Numbered from the stretch's first letter, positions 5,932 through 13,266 are shown. The stretch: DNA of 13,443 nucleotides from an uncultured Bacilli bacterium (GCA_934098345.1 CAKONX010000031.1:1-13443); one strand, 5' to 3'. Translations and numbers: made by a program. Notes: a model not told the origin generated them from the sequence alone.

Positions 5932-7686
5932 TTACTCTTCACTTTCTAATATAGCTTTAATTCTTCTAATACCTTGACTAGAAGCTTCTTCTTTTTTAAT
6001 TACGAAATGTCCAAGTTCTCCAGTATGTTTAACATGTGGTCCACCACATAATTCTTTTGATACAACACCAATTGAATAAACAGTTACAATATCAGGATAT
6101 TTTTCAATAAACATACATTCAGCTCCAGTTGCAATTGCTTCACTTTTACTCATACTTTCAACTGTTACTGGTAAATCTTCTTTAATCCATTCATTTACTA
6201 AATCTTCTGCTTGCTTCTTTTCTTCATCAGTAAGTTTATGGTCACAGTTAAAGTCAAAACGCATTCTTTCAACAGTTATATTAGATCCTCTTTGATGAGT
6301 GTCTTCTCCAATTACTTTTTTTAAAGCGGCATTAAGTAAATGTGTTGCCGTATGATAACGAGTTTCAATTTCTGAATTTCCTGCAAGTCCACCTTTAAAT
6401 TTATTAGTAGAACCTGCTCTTGATAATTCTTGATGAGCTTTGAAACATTCTTTATAGCCTTCTTCATCTACATTTATTCCAGCATCATGTGCAAGCTCAA
6501 CAGTAAGCTCTAATGGGAATCCGTAAGTATCAAATAAATGGAAAGCTGTTTTACCATCAATATTATCGCATCCATTATTAATAATTTTATCAAATTCTTT
6601 TAAACCTTTTTCTAAAGTTTTAGCAAATTTCTCTTTTTCAGTTTTTAATACTTCTAGAACAACATTTCTATTTTCTTTTATTTCTTCATAATATGATTCA
6701 TATTTATCCATTATTTTATTTGCAAGTTGTTCTTCCCAGTTTGATGAAACATCAATATTTAGTTTTTTAGCATGTCTAATCATACGTCTAATTAATCTTC
6801 TTAAAATATAACCTTGATCAGTATTACTTGGTTTAATTCCAGCTGGGTCAGCTGCTATAAATACTGATGAACGTATATGATCTGCTATTATACGCATTGA
6901 TTTTTCATTTCCTTTATAAGGTAAATTAGAAATACTTTCAATTAATTCAATAACATCACTCCAAATAGAAGATTCATAGTTATCTAATTTTCCTTCTAGA
7001 ATAGATGTAGTTCTTTCAACTCCCATACCTGTATCAACATTCTTTTTAGGAAGTTCTGTAATTGAACCATCTTCGTGTTTTTCATATTGCATGAAAACAT
7101 TGTTCCATATTTCTACCCAACGTTCATCTTCAGTATCAAAAGTTTCAGGTATTTCATCATCACTTCTAAAATAGAATATTTCTGTATCACATCCACATGG
7201 TCCAGTTTCTCCAGCAATCCAGAAATTATCATCAACAGTCCTAGCAATTCTTTCTGGTTTAATTCCTAAACTAACCCATTTATTATAAGTTACTTCATCA
7301 AAAGGAATGGATTCGTTTCCAGCAAATACAGTTACTGCAAGTCTTTCAACAGGTATTTTTAAAACACTTGTTAAGAATTCATAACTCCATGAAATAGATT
7401 CATCTTTAAAATAATCTCCTAAGCTCCAATTTCCTAACATCTCAAAAAATGTATGATGATAAGTATCTCCAATATTTTCTAAGTCATTCGTTCTAATACA
7501 TTTTTGATAATCACACAAACGAGTTCCATAAGGATGTTTTTCTCCTAATAAATATGGAATTAAAGGTTGCATACCTGCTGTATTAAATAAAACAGAAGGA
7601 TCATTTTCAGGCACTACTGGTGCACTAGGTATTTGTTTATGTCCTTTACTAACAAAAAAATTAATATATAAGTCTTTTAAATTCAT
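5932..7686 (-). CDS. alaS: Alanyl-tRNA synthetase, short form lacking the beta-barrel insert and C-Ala domain
   Basis: Charges tRNA-Ala and edits mischarged Ser/Gly-tRNA. It is 584 aa, against ~870-880 for typical bacterial AlaRS. The class II catalytic domain is complete: motif 1 around FNTAGMQPL (34-42), motif 2 RTNDLENIGDTYHHTFFEM (65-83), motif 3 GYILRRLIRR (292-301). After GFPLELTVELA (389-399) and about 40 residues it goes straight into the editing domain (RYHTATHLL, 443-451), so the ~100-residue beta-barrel is missing. The protein ends just past GIRRIKAIL, so the C-Ala (DHHA1-like) domain is missing too. Zinc/editing ligands are kept: His445, His449, Cys547, His551, but the usual CGGTH reads CGGPH, and the GPCGP region reads GPCGC. 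The ATG overlaps the cmk end by 26 bp, with GAGAAG upstream. There is no frameshift and no sign of decay. Confidence 0.93.
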   Translation of the reverse strand: MNLKDLYINFFVSKGHKQIPSAPVVPENDPSVLFNTAGMQPLIPYLLGEKHPYGTRLCDYQKCIRTNDLENIGDTYHHTFFEMLGNWSLGDYFKDESISWSYEFLTSVLKIPVERLAVTVFAGNESIPFDEVTYNKWVSLGIKPERIARTVDDNFWIAGETGPCGCDTEIFYFRSDDEIPETFDTEDERWVEIWNNVFMQYEKHEDGSITELPKKNVDTGMGVERTTSILEGKLDNYESSIWSDVIELIESISNLPYKGNEKSMRIIADHIRSSVFIAADPAGIKPSNTDQGYILRRLIRRMIRHAKKLNIDVSSNWEEQLANKIMDKYESYYEEIKENRNVVLEVLKTEKEKFAKTLEKGLKEFDKIINNGCDNIDGKTAFHLFDTYGFPLELTVELAHDAGINVDEEGYKECFKAHQELSRAGSTNKFKGGLAGNSEIETRYHTATHLLNAALKKVIGEDTHQRGSNITVERMRFDFNCDHKLTDEEKKQAEDLVNEWIKEDLPVTVESMSKSEAIATGAECMFIEKYPDIVTVYSIGVVSKELCGGPHVKHTGELGHFVIKKEEASSQGIRRIKAILESEE

Positions 7687-8341
7687 TGCTTCTCACACTT
7701 TCTAAATTTTTTAAAATAATATCTACAACTTCATCAATACTCATATTTGTAGAGTCAATAACTACCGCATCATCTGCAATATAAAGTCTACCTTCAGCTC
7801 TTGTATCATCTGAATTATCGCGATATTTTATATTTTCAACAACTTCTTCTAAAGTTACATTTTTCCCAATGCTTTTATATTCTTCATATCTTCTTCTAAC
7901 TCTTTCTTCAAAAGAAGCAGTTAAATATATTTTTAAATCCGCATCTGGAAATACTGCTGTTGTTGTATCTCTTCCATCGATTATTATATCTTGTTCATTT
8001 CTAATCGCTCGTATATGAGCGTTTACGATATGTCTAATTGCATAAGTTTCACACACTTTTATAACAAGTTCATCAATTTCTTTAGTTTTAAGTTTATCTG
8101 TAACATTTTCTTCGTTTACAAATATTCCATCCTTTGTATAATGAATATTCATGCTTTTAGCTATATTTATTAGTTCTTGCTCATTATCAAAATTAGCATT
8201 ATATTTTATTGCAAGATAAGCAACACTTCTATAAAGCTTACCAGAATCAACTCTTAAATATCCAAGAATAGATGCAAGTTTGTCAGCAACACTACCTTTT
8301 CCACTTGCAGAATATCCATCAATCGCAATTACTTTATGCAT
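7661..8341 (-). CDS. cmk: Cytidylate (CMP/dCMP) kinase
   Basis: Phosphorylates CMP and dCMP to the diphosphates in the cytoplasm. The P-loop GYSASGKGS lies at residues 9-17 (most family members read G-P-x-x-S/A-G-K-G/S, so Tyr10 is unusual). DGRDTTTAVFPDADLKIYLT at about 122-141 is the conserved CMP-binding and strand region, and RVRRRYEE plus RDNSDDTR fit the lid and NMP-binding parts. The length is 226 aa, normal for the family. The start is taken as ATG 8339-8341 (MHKVIAIDG), with GTGAT placed as in neighbouring genes; an ATG five codons upstream (8354-8356) is the alternative. It follows the recO terminator, so a promoter is expected in 8345-8390; a TATAGT at 8371-8366 is present but lacks a good -35. 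It overlaps alaS by 26 bp. Confidence 0.93.
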   Translation of the reverse strand: MHKVIAIDGYSASGKGSVADKLASILGYLRVDSGKLYRSVAYLAIKYNANFDNEQELINIAKSMNIHYTKDGIFVNEENVTDKLKTKEIDELVIKVCETYAIRHIVNAHIRAIRNEQDIIIDGRDTTTAVFPDADLKIYLTASFEERVRRRYEEYKSIGKNVTLEEVVENIKYRDNSDDTRAEGRLYIADDAVVIDSTNMSIDEVVDIILKNLESVRSNEFKRLIY

Positions 8342-8380
8342 AATAATCACATCCAATCCTATTTTACTATAAAAAAACTT

Positions 8381-8402
8381 AAAAAAAAAGACATCTTGTC
8401 TT
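8381..8402 (-). terminator. Intrinsic terminator after recO
   Basis: Minus-strand AAGACA / TGTCTT: a 6-bp stem with a 3-nt loop (8402-8397 with 8393-8388), then a run of T down to 8381. The ascending arm contains bases of the recO TAA stop (8401-8403). It closes the yqfC-recO operon. Confidence 0.7.
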
Positions 8403-9129
8403 ACATATTAACATTTCTTTCTAAAAAACTTTTACTTTTTATATAAAGACCAGTATATCTATCATAGTATATTGATAAAAATTTATTTATTGAATCAATT
8501 ACATAATCATTTATTTTCATATCTTTTATAGAATCTATTTCTACTAAATAATACATTCTAAGCATTTTTCTTACTTTTTCATCAAATAAAAGCTCATTTG
8601 TATAGCATTTTTTACAAATATAACCCCCAGCATCAGGGTCAACAGTTATAATTTCATTCGTGCTACCACATTTAACACATCCATTTAAATTAATACCAAC
8701 GCCTAAATAATCAAGCAATTTAACCTCTAAAATATTCATTATAACAGTTGGGTTCATTCCCTCATCTATTTTTTTTAAAGAACTTAAATATAAATCAAAT
8801 ACTTTTGGGTCATTATTTTGTTTCATTACTTGATTAACAAGATCACTTATATAAGTTGCATAAGATATTTTAGTTAAATCATTTTTAATATTATCAAAAG
8901 AATCTATAATGCTACCTTCTTTTAAAGTAGATAATTTACCTTCATTATAATAAATGACATATTCAGCATAGTTAAGCTTATTAGATATAACACGTAAAGG
9001 ACTTTTTAAACTCTTACATCCTTTTGAAATAACTCCAACTATGCCAAGTTCACATATTATATTTAAGACTTTAGAGGAATCTTTATAAGGTGTTTCACTT
9101 ATAACTATTCCTTTAATTTTTTTTAACAT
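8401..9129 (-). CDS. recO: DNA repair protein RecO
   Basis: A recombination mediator that works with RecF/RecR to load RecA on SSB-coated single strands. The 242 aa are the normal length. The N-terminal OB-fold segment begins LKKIKGIVISETPYKDSSKV (residues 2-21). The Firmicutes-type zinc finger is intact: Cys151-x2-Cys154 and Cys172-x2-Cys175, in CVKCGSTNE and GGYICKKC. The ATG at 9127-9129 is one base after the yqzL stop, and its ribosome binding site (AAGAAAGTGATG) is inside yqzL, so it is translationally coupled. The order era-yqzL-recO is the same as in Bacillus. Confidence 0.94.
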   Translation of the reverse strand: MLKKIKGIVISETPYKDSSKVLNIICELGIVGVISKGCKSLKSPLRVISNKLNYAEYVIYYNEGKLSTLKEGSIIDSFDNIKNDLTKISYATYISDLVNQVMKQNNDPKVFDLYLSSLKKIDEGMNPTVIMNILEVKLLDYLGVGINLNGCVKCGSTNEIITVDPDAGGYICKKCYTNELLFDEKVRKMLRMYYLVEIDSIKDMKINDYVIDSINKFLSIYYDRYTGLYIKSKSFLERNVNM

Positions 9130-9130
9130 A

Positions 9131-9211
9131 CTACATCACTTTCTTAAATTTTAAATAATCTTCAATCTTACCAGTTTTTTTAAATTTATCCCAATTTTTA
9201 TCGTAAGTCAT
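9131..9211 (-). CDS. yqzL: YqzL-like small protein (26 aa)
   Basis: A tiny gene between era and recO. The ATG at 9209-9211 has the best ribosome binding site of the operon (GAGAGGTGAA at 9225-9216, about 4 nt before the start). The peptide core WDKFKKTGKIEDYLKFKK matches the W-x2-F-x2-T-G-x-I/V-x2-Y-L-x-Y/F-K pattern of the YqzL family, which sits at the same place in Bacillus. It is about half the length I recall for Bacillus YqzL (around 47 aa) and lacks an acidic tail. Function is unknown in the family. Its end supplies the recO ribosome binding site, so its translation may also set recO expression. Confidence 0.8.
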   Translation of the reverse strand: MTYDKNWDKFKKTGKIEDYLKFKKVM

Positions 9212-9262
9212 TTTATTCACCTCTCTATTAATATATTGAGGCAAATCACATAGTTTTATTCA

Positions 9263-10144
9263 CTATAGCTCATCAAAACCCAATTCAATTAAATATTTTT
9301 CTTTATTTCGCCAATTTTTAACTGTTTTTACAAATAATTCCAAATATACTCTTTTACCAAGCATACGTTCAATATCGCTTCTTGCTTCACTTCCAATAGT
9401 TTTAAGCATGCTTCCTTGTTTACCAATAATTATTTTCTTTAAAGAATCCCTTGATACAATAATATCAACATTAATATATGCAGAATCAGCTTTTTCATTA
9501 AAGTTTGTTAAAACACATGTAACTGAATGAGGAACTTCTTCATTTGTTAAATTAAGTATTTTTTCACGAACAAGTTCAGATATCATAAAGTATCTATCAT
9601 TATTAGTTATAACATCATCTTCATAATATTTTATATCGTCTTTTAAATATTTCTTAGTTAAACTTATTAATCGATCAACATTATCATTGTTTTTAGCGCT
9701 TATTGGAATAATATCTGCAAAATCAAATAAATCTTTATAATCATTTATTGCATTAATTATTCCTTCTTTTGTAAGTCTATCTATTTTATTAAGCACTAAA
9801 ATAACTGGAACACTTGTGTGTTTAAGTGCTTCAATAATAAATTTATCTCCAGTTCCAATACCACTTGATGCATCAACTACAAAATATATAGCATCAATAT
9901 CTTCTAAAGATTCATATGATTGTTTATTTAAATGTTTTCCAAGTTTATCTTGAGCTTTATGTATTCCTGGAGTATCAACAAAGACTATTTGAGTATCTTT
10001 ATCATGATAAACACCTTGAATTGTATTTCTAGTTGTACCAGCAACATTTGAAACAATTGCTATATGTTCATTAATAATTGTATTAATAAGAGTACTTTTA
10101 CCTGTATTAGGTCTTCCAATTATACTAACAAAACCACTTTTCAC
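9263..10144 (-). CDS. era: GTPase Era, 16S rRNA-binding ribosome assembly factor
   Basis: An essential GTPase for late 30S maturation that binds the 3' end of 16S rRNA. The 293 aa carry, in order: G1 GRPNTGKS (10-17; family usually GRPNVGKS), G2 TTRNT (37-41), G3 DTPG (57-60), G4 NKID (119-122), G5 near SAKN (~149-152), and a C-terminal KH domain with IIGKQGSMLKTIG (239-251). It starts with GTG (10142-10144); AGGTGG 5 nt upstream supports this, and no closer ATG keeps the N-terminus. It lies 9 nt after ybeY, which cooperates with Era in 16S 3'-end processing in other bacteria. Confidence 0.96.
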   Translation of the reverse strand: MKSGFVSIIGRPNTGKSTLINTIINEHIAIVSNVAGTTRNTIQGVYHDKDTQIVFVDTPGIHKAQDKLGKHLNKQSYESLEDIDAIYFVVDASSGIGTGDKFIIEALKHTSVPVILVLNKIDRLTKEGIINAINDYKDLFDFADIIPISAKNNDNVDRLISLTKKYLKDDIKYYEDDVITNNDRYFMISELVREKILNLTNEEVPHSVTCVLTNFNEKADSAYINVDIIVSRDSLKKIIIGKQGSMLKTIGSEARSDIERMLGKRVYLELFVKTVKNWRNKEKYLIELGFDEL

Positions 10145-10153
10145 CTAATCCAC

Positions 10154-10597
10154 CTACTTCACTATATTTAAATCATTTAATATTTCATCTTGTAATCCAA
10201 ATTGGATTTTTTCTTCTTCTTCACTTCTTGTATGATCATATCCAAGTAAATGTAAAAGTCCATGAACACTTAAAAATGAAAGTTCTCTTTTTTCTGAATG
10301 CCCATATTCATTTGCTTGACTAATCATTTTAGGTATTGAAATAAACACATCTCCTAAATTTCTTATTTCACTTATTATATTATCATTATCTTCTAAAGCA
10401 AAACTTAAAACATCAGTTGTTCTATCTATTCCTCTATATTCTAAATTCATTCTATGCATTTTTTCATCATCTATAAATATAATAGAAAAATATGCATTCT
10501 TTATATTTAGTTTATCTAAAGTATGATTTAATACTTCATCCAAATAACTATAATCTTCTTTATATCCATATTCATTAACTATTTCAAAATTATTCAT
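10154..10597 (-). CDS. ybeY: Endoribonuclease YbeY (16S rRNA 3'-end maturation)
   Basis: A zinc-dependent RNase in ribosome maturation and quality control. The metal site HGLLHLLGYDH at residues 112-122 provides His112, His116 and His122. The RTTDVLSFAL segment (~59-68) is also typical. The 147 aa are normal. The ATG overlaps the TGA of the VanZ-like gene by 4 bp (ATGA), so translation is coupled. In Bacillus, dgkA and cdd separate ybeY from era; here era follows directly. Confidence 0.95.
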   Translation of the reverse strand: MNNFEIVNEYGYKEDYSYLDEVLNHTLDKLNIKNAYFSIIFIDDEKMHRMNLEYRGIDRTTDVLSFALEDNDNIISEIRNLGDVFISIPKMISQANEYGHSEKRELSFLSVHGLLHLLGYDHTRSEEEEKIQFGLQDEILNDLNIVK

Positions 10598-11220
10598 ACA
10601 TACTTCACCACCATTAAAATTATTAAAATCAATATAAGAATAAATATAATAAAAGAAAGTATCGTTGGAAGTATACTACTTTTATCTTGTATCCATTTAT
10701 TTTTTATTTTATTGATTATATAAAATATTATAAATCCTAAAATACCACCAACTACGTTTAGCATTATATCATCTATATCAAAACTTCTTCCAATATGCAT
10801 TTGAATTATTTCAATTGAAAGTGATGTTATAAACACCATAAACGTTGAAATAAAGAAGTTTATCTTTGATGTTTTATCATGTATCATATCAGTTATTAGA
10901 AAACCAAATGGTAAGAAAAGTAAAATATTACCAACAACATTACGATAAAATAAAACACTTGTTACTTTATAACGCATTATTTCTTTAAAAGGTATAAAAT
11001 TATTAGAATAACTTTCAAAGTCAGTTGTTGTTACTAATTTAAATAACAAGAAACAATATATTATATAAATAAGCATCTTTAACTCTTTAAATGCATTAAT
11101 TTTCTCTTTAGTAATAATTACACATATAATTCTATAAAGAATCATCACTAATGAAAAAAGTATTATCATTGGAAAAGTATTTCCAATAATATTATAAAGT
11201 TTAGTTGGTATCACTTTCAT
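10594..11220 (-). CDS. VanZ-like multispanning membrane protein
   Basis: A 208-aa very hydrophobic protein. The VanZ-family core is visible: FIPFKEI at about 77-83, NVVGNILLFLPFGFL at about 99-113, then the signature SIEIIQM plus GRSFDIDDIMLNVVGGILG in the next two helices. I count about six membrane helices: residues ~10-37, 46-64, 98-117, 126-146, 155-178 and a last one at the C-terminus (~183-207). VanZ of enterococci gives low-level teicoplanin resistance, but most chromosomal relatives have no known role, and resistance should not be inferred. The start at ATG 11218-11220 overlaps yqfD by 20 bp; an in-frame TTG six codons earlier is less likely. It takes the place of phoH and its neighbours in the Bacillus order. 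Confidence 0.8.
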   Translation of the reverse strand: MKVIPTKLYNIIGNTFPMIILFSLVMILYRIICVIITKEKINAFKELKMLIYIIYCFLLFKLVTTTDFESYSNNFIPFKEIMRYKVTSVLFYRNVVGNILLFLPFGFLITDMIHDKTSKINFFISTFMVFITSLSIEIIQMHIGRSFDIDDIMLNVVGGILGFIIFYIINKIKNKWIQDKSSILPTILSFIIFILILILIILMVVKYV

Positions 11221-12328
11221 CACCCACAGTATTCTCAATTGTAAAATATTCTTTTTTCCCTATGTCTTCTATAACACTTACAAATACTTCTAATTCTATT
11301 TTACTATCAAATTTGTTTTCTTTCAAAACTTTTTTATCAATTATTTCCGAATTACTACTTATTTTTTTCTTAAGTTCGTTTATAACCGCATCCATTGCTT
11401 TATTTTTAGCATCAATTACATTATATTTTAAAGTCTCTTCTTTAGTTTCAAATTCTCTTACAATTGAAAATGGGCCAAATTTAAAAATTCTTTTTTCTTC
11501 ATAACTTTTATAATGTTTTTTATAAAAGTAGTTATTATTATATTTAAAATTTATTCTTTTTCTCTTTGTATATTTCTTTTCTGTATATTTAAGAGGATAA
11601 GTTACATTTACTTTATACCAACTTTCAGCAAGAACTATTCCATTTGCACAAGTATTTTTCTTTATCTCTTCGTCTTTTTTTATAGTACCAGTAATAAGGA
11701 TATCACCTTTGTTTACAAATTTATCTCGTTCAACAACATTTTCTCCATTATAAGTTATGACTTTTTTTATAACTGCTGGTTTAGATGCAACAATGTGGCA
11801 GTATTTATCTTCTTCTTGAACGTTTTTAATTATACGTTCTTCAAAAGACACAACATATTTCATGCCTGTTCTATATATACTTAACCATTCTAATTTATCA
11901 TTATTGTTTTTTACTATTTCATCGCTTATTTTATTAAGGTTTTTTATAGATAAAGCAAAAGTATAAGGTTTAATATTTTTAGAAAGTAAAATCTCATTAA
12001 TGTCTTTCTTTAAAGCCTTGTTTTCATGTTTTACCTCGACTTCAACAATAACATTGCTAATAAAGAATAAACCAACAATTAATAAAATAAGTAAGCAATA
12101 ATCATACATATATTTAGTTAAATGAATAAGTATTCCTTTTTTGCCTAAATATTTAATAACTGTTATATCTGAAAAATAGCATTTTTCTTTTATATTTTCA
12201 TAATCTAATATATCAATTTTACAAGTTAAATAATCTTTATGATAACTTACGCCATATAAATTAATACCCATTTTTAAGCATTTTTTAATAAATAATCTAT
12301 TATTTTTTTCTACTTTTATTAAAATCAT
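11201..12328 (-). CDS. yqfD: Sporulation-associated membrane protein YqfD
   Basis: A 375-aa homologue of YqfD (398 aa in B. subtilis), a sporulation protein of the mother-cell program. A cytoplasmic N-terminal domain of ~75 residues precedes one membrane helix at about 77-96. The external part contains the family pattern ASKPAVIKKV plus GENVVERDKFVNKGDILITG (~187-222), a lipoyl/biotinyl-like beta turn region. The C-terminal half is Lys/Tyr-rich. The ATG overlaps the yqfC TGA by 4 bp. The partnership with yqfC is the same as in endospore formers; whether this organism sporulates cannot be told from this window. Confidence 0.88.
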   Translation of the reverse strand: MILIKVEKNNRLFIKKCLKMGINLYGVSYHKDYLTCKIDILDYENIKEKCYFSDITVIKYLGKKGILIHLTKYMYDYCLLILLIVGLFFISNVIVEVEVKHENKALKKDINEILLSKNIKPYTFALSIKNLNKISDEIVKNNNDKLEWLSIYRTGMKYVVSFEERIIKNVQEEDKYCHIVASKPAVIKKVITYNGENVVERDKFVNKGDILITGTIKKDEEIKKNTCANGIVLAESWYKVNVTYPLKYTEKKYTKRKRINFKYNNNYFYKKHYKSYEEKRIFKFGPFSIVREFETKEETLKYNVIDAKNKAMDAVINELKKKISSNSEIIDKKVLKENKFDSKIELEVFVSVIEDIGKKEYFTIENTVGDESDTN

Positions 12329-12558
12329 ATTTTTTCAATACTTTCTATACTACCATTTACAGTAAGTTCTCTCCCAACTGTTTTAGACAATATAAAGTTT
12401 TTTCCTTTTATTTTATAGATAACATCATTAATATTAATTAAAAGCTCATCTTCAGTAAGTGATAATATATTATTATAGTTTTTTATATATACTCCATCAT
12501 TAAACATAACAATATAGTACTTCTCATCTTTAAAATACGATCTAATTATATCTAACAT
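12325..12558 (-). CDS. yqfC: Sporulation-associated protein YqfC (YabP/YqfC family)
   Basis: A small beta-rich protein (77 aa from the chosen start). The pattern YYIVMFNDGVYIKNYNNIL, followed by INDVIYKIKGKNFILS and a final GSIESIE, matches YqfC/YabP, which have a V-Y-I-E-N-Y-x-G-I-x and I-x-G-x-I-x-S-I-E layout. The start is ATG 12556-12558, because GGTGAT stands 4 nt upstream; an in-frame upstream extension of 15 residues has no ribosome binding site. It is the first gene of the yqfC-yqfD-vanZ-like-ybeY-era-yqzL-recO operon. No convincing sigma-A or sigma-E promoter was found in the 60 nt before it. Confidence 0.85.
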   Translation of the reverse strand: MLDIIRSYFKDEKYYIVMFNDGVYIKNYNNILSLTEDELLININDVIYKIKGKNFILSKTVGRELTVNGSIESIEKI

Positions 12559-12621
12559 AAATATCACCAATAAATAATATGAATTTGTAATAAAAAATAA
12601 CACTTGATGACTTAATATTTA

Positions 12622-12649
12622 CCATAATAAAGGAGTGGTAAAACCACTC
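12622..12649 (-). terminator. Intrinsic terminator after the gene remnant
   Basis: Minus-strand GAGTGGT-TTT-ACCACTC: a perfect 7-bp stem with a 3-nt loop (12649-12633), followed by CTTTATTAT. It is the most GC-rich hairpin in the window, but the T-run is interrupted. It begins 7 nt after the TAG of the start-less frame at 12656-12808 and would insulate the yqfC operon. Confidence 0.6.
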
Positions 12650-12655
12650 AAGAAC

Positions 12656-12808
12656 CTATTTACAGGTATATAGTTCATCGCCTACTTCATTAAAATCATA
12701 TATTCTTTTATATGTTATATCTATGGCTTTAGTATCATTCTTTTCATCATTTAAAGAATATTCTTTAGTTTTATAATATACTTTGCCTAGTAGTAAGTTC
12801 TTCCTTAT
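12656..12808 (-). pseudogene. Start-less open frame, probable C-terminal remnant of a lost gene
   Basis: Fifty sense codons followed by TAG. The peptide starts IRKNLLLGKVYYKTKEYSLN, and its last part is KAIDITYKRIYDFNEVGDEL then YTCK. Composition and codon choice look protein-like, and a clean hairpin terminator follows the stop after 7 nt, as after a real gene. But there is no ATG, GTG or TTG in frame back to the stop codon overlapping the yqeY end, and no ribosome binding site. The simplest reading is a gene that lost its 5' part in a deletion next to yqeY. Alternatives are a non-canonical start or a chance frame. The family is not recognised. Confidence 0.4.
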
Positions 12809-12810
12809 AC

Positions 12811-12846
12811 AAAAATAAAAAGAAAGGCTTAAGAAAGTCTTTCTTT
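12811..12846 (-). terminator. Intrinsic terminator after yqeY
   Basis: Minus-strand AAAGAAAG / CTTTCTTT (12846-12839 with 12826-12819), plus an inner 3-bp extension after one A-C mismatch, closing a 4-nt loop. It is followed by TTTTATTTTT (12820-12811). The yqeY TAA (12829-12831) lies in the inner stem. Confidence 0.7.
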
Positions 12847-13266
12847 AACTAGCTTAGAAACTAAAGACATATCAGCGTTTCCATTAGTTTTAGTTTTTAC
12901 TTCAGCAATTATTTTCCCCATAGATTTAATATCAGGGTTATCATATTCTGCTATAGTCTCATCAATAATTTTCTCAATTTCTTCATCGCTTAGCATAGCA
13001 GGTAAATATTCTTCTAAAATAGCAACTTCATGTTTTAAATCCTCAACTGTATCTAATTTATTAAATTTTTCATATTCAGTTATAGAAGAATTTCTTTTTT
13101 TTACTTCTCTTCTTATAACCGTTAATACTTCATCATCACTTAATTCATGATTTAAACTAATTTGTTCCATTTGTAAGGCACTTTTAAGCATTCTTAATAC
13201 TCCAAGCTTAAATTTGTCTCCAGACTTCATAGATTCAAGTAAATCACTTTTAATTTTGTCAAACAT
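12829..13266 (-). CDS. yqeY: YqeY / GatB-related domain protein
   Basis: A 145-aa stand-alone YqeY protein, related to the C-terminal tRNA-binding domain of GatB. It has a helical N-terminal half, then EVAILEEYLPAMLSDEEIEK (~65-84) and a C-terminal three-helix part with MGKIIAEVK and GNADMSLVSKLVKERL, all typical. The exact role is unsettled; a link to tRNA or translation is assumed. It starts at ATG 13264-13266 (MFDKIKSDLL), with AAAGGTGATT placed 3 nt upstream; an ATG five codons earlier would sit on the ribosome binding site itself. It follows rpsU, the conserved order in Firmicutes. Confidence 0.92.
   Translation of the reverse strand: MFDKIKSDLLESMKSGDKFKLGVLRMLKSALQMEQISLNHELSDDEVLTVIRREVKKRNSSITEYEKFNKLDTVEDLKHEVAILEEYLPAMLSDEEIEKIIDETIAEYDNPDIKSMGKIIAEVKTKTNGNADMSLVSKLVKERLS

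Noticed and set aside
7687..8341. T-box riboswitch upstream of alaS
   Set aside because: The alaS start overlaps the end of cmk, leaving no leader, and no T-box sequence was seen before cmk.
11205..11884. Plus-strand open frames of 99 and 123 codons opposite yqfD
   Set aside because: They lie antisense to a well-supported gene, are rich in Phe/Ile/Ser as expected from the complement of Lys/Glu-rich AT-biased coding DNA, and have no ribosome binding site.
12559..12621. Sigma-E type promoter before yqfC (GTCATCA ... CATATTAT)
   Set aside because: The two elements are about 20 nt apart, too far for a sigma-E promoter, and each match is weak in AT-rich DNA.
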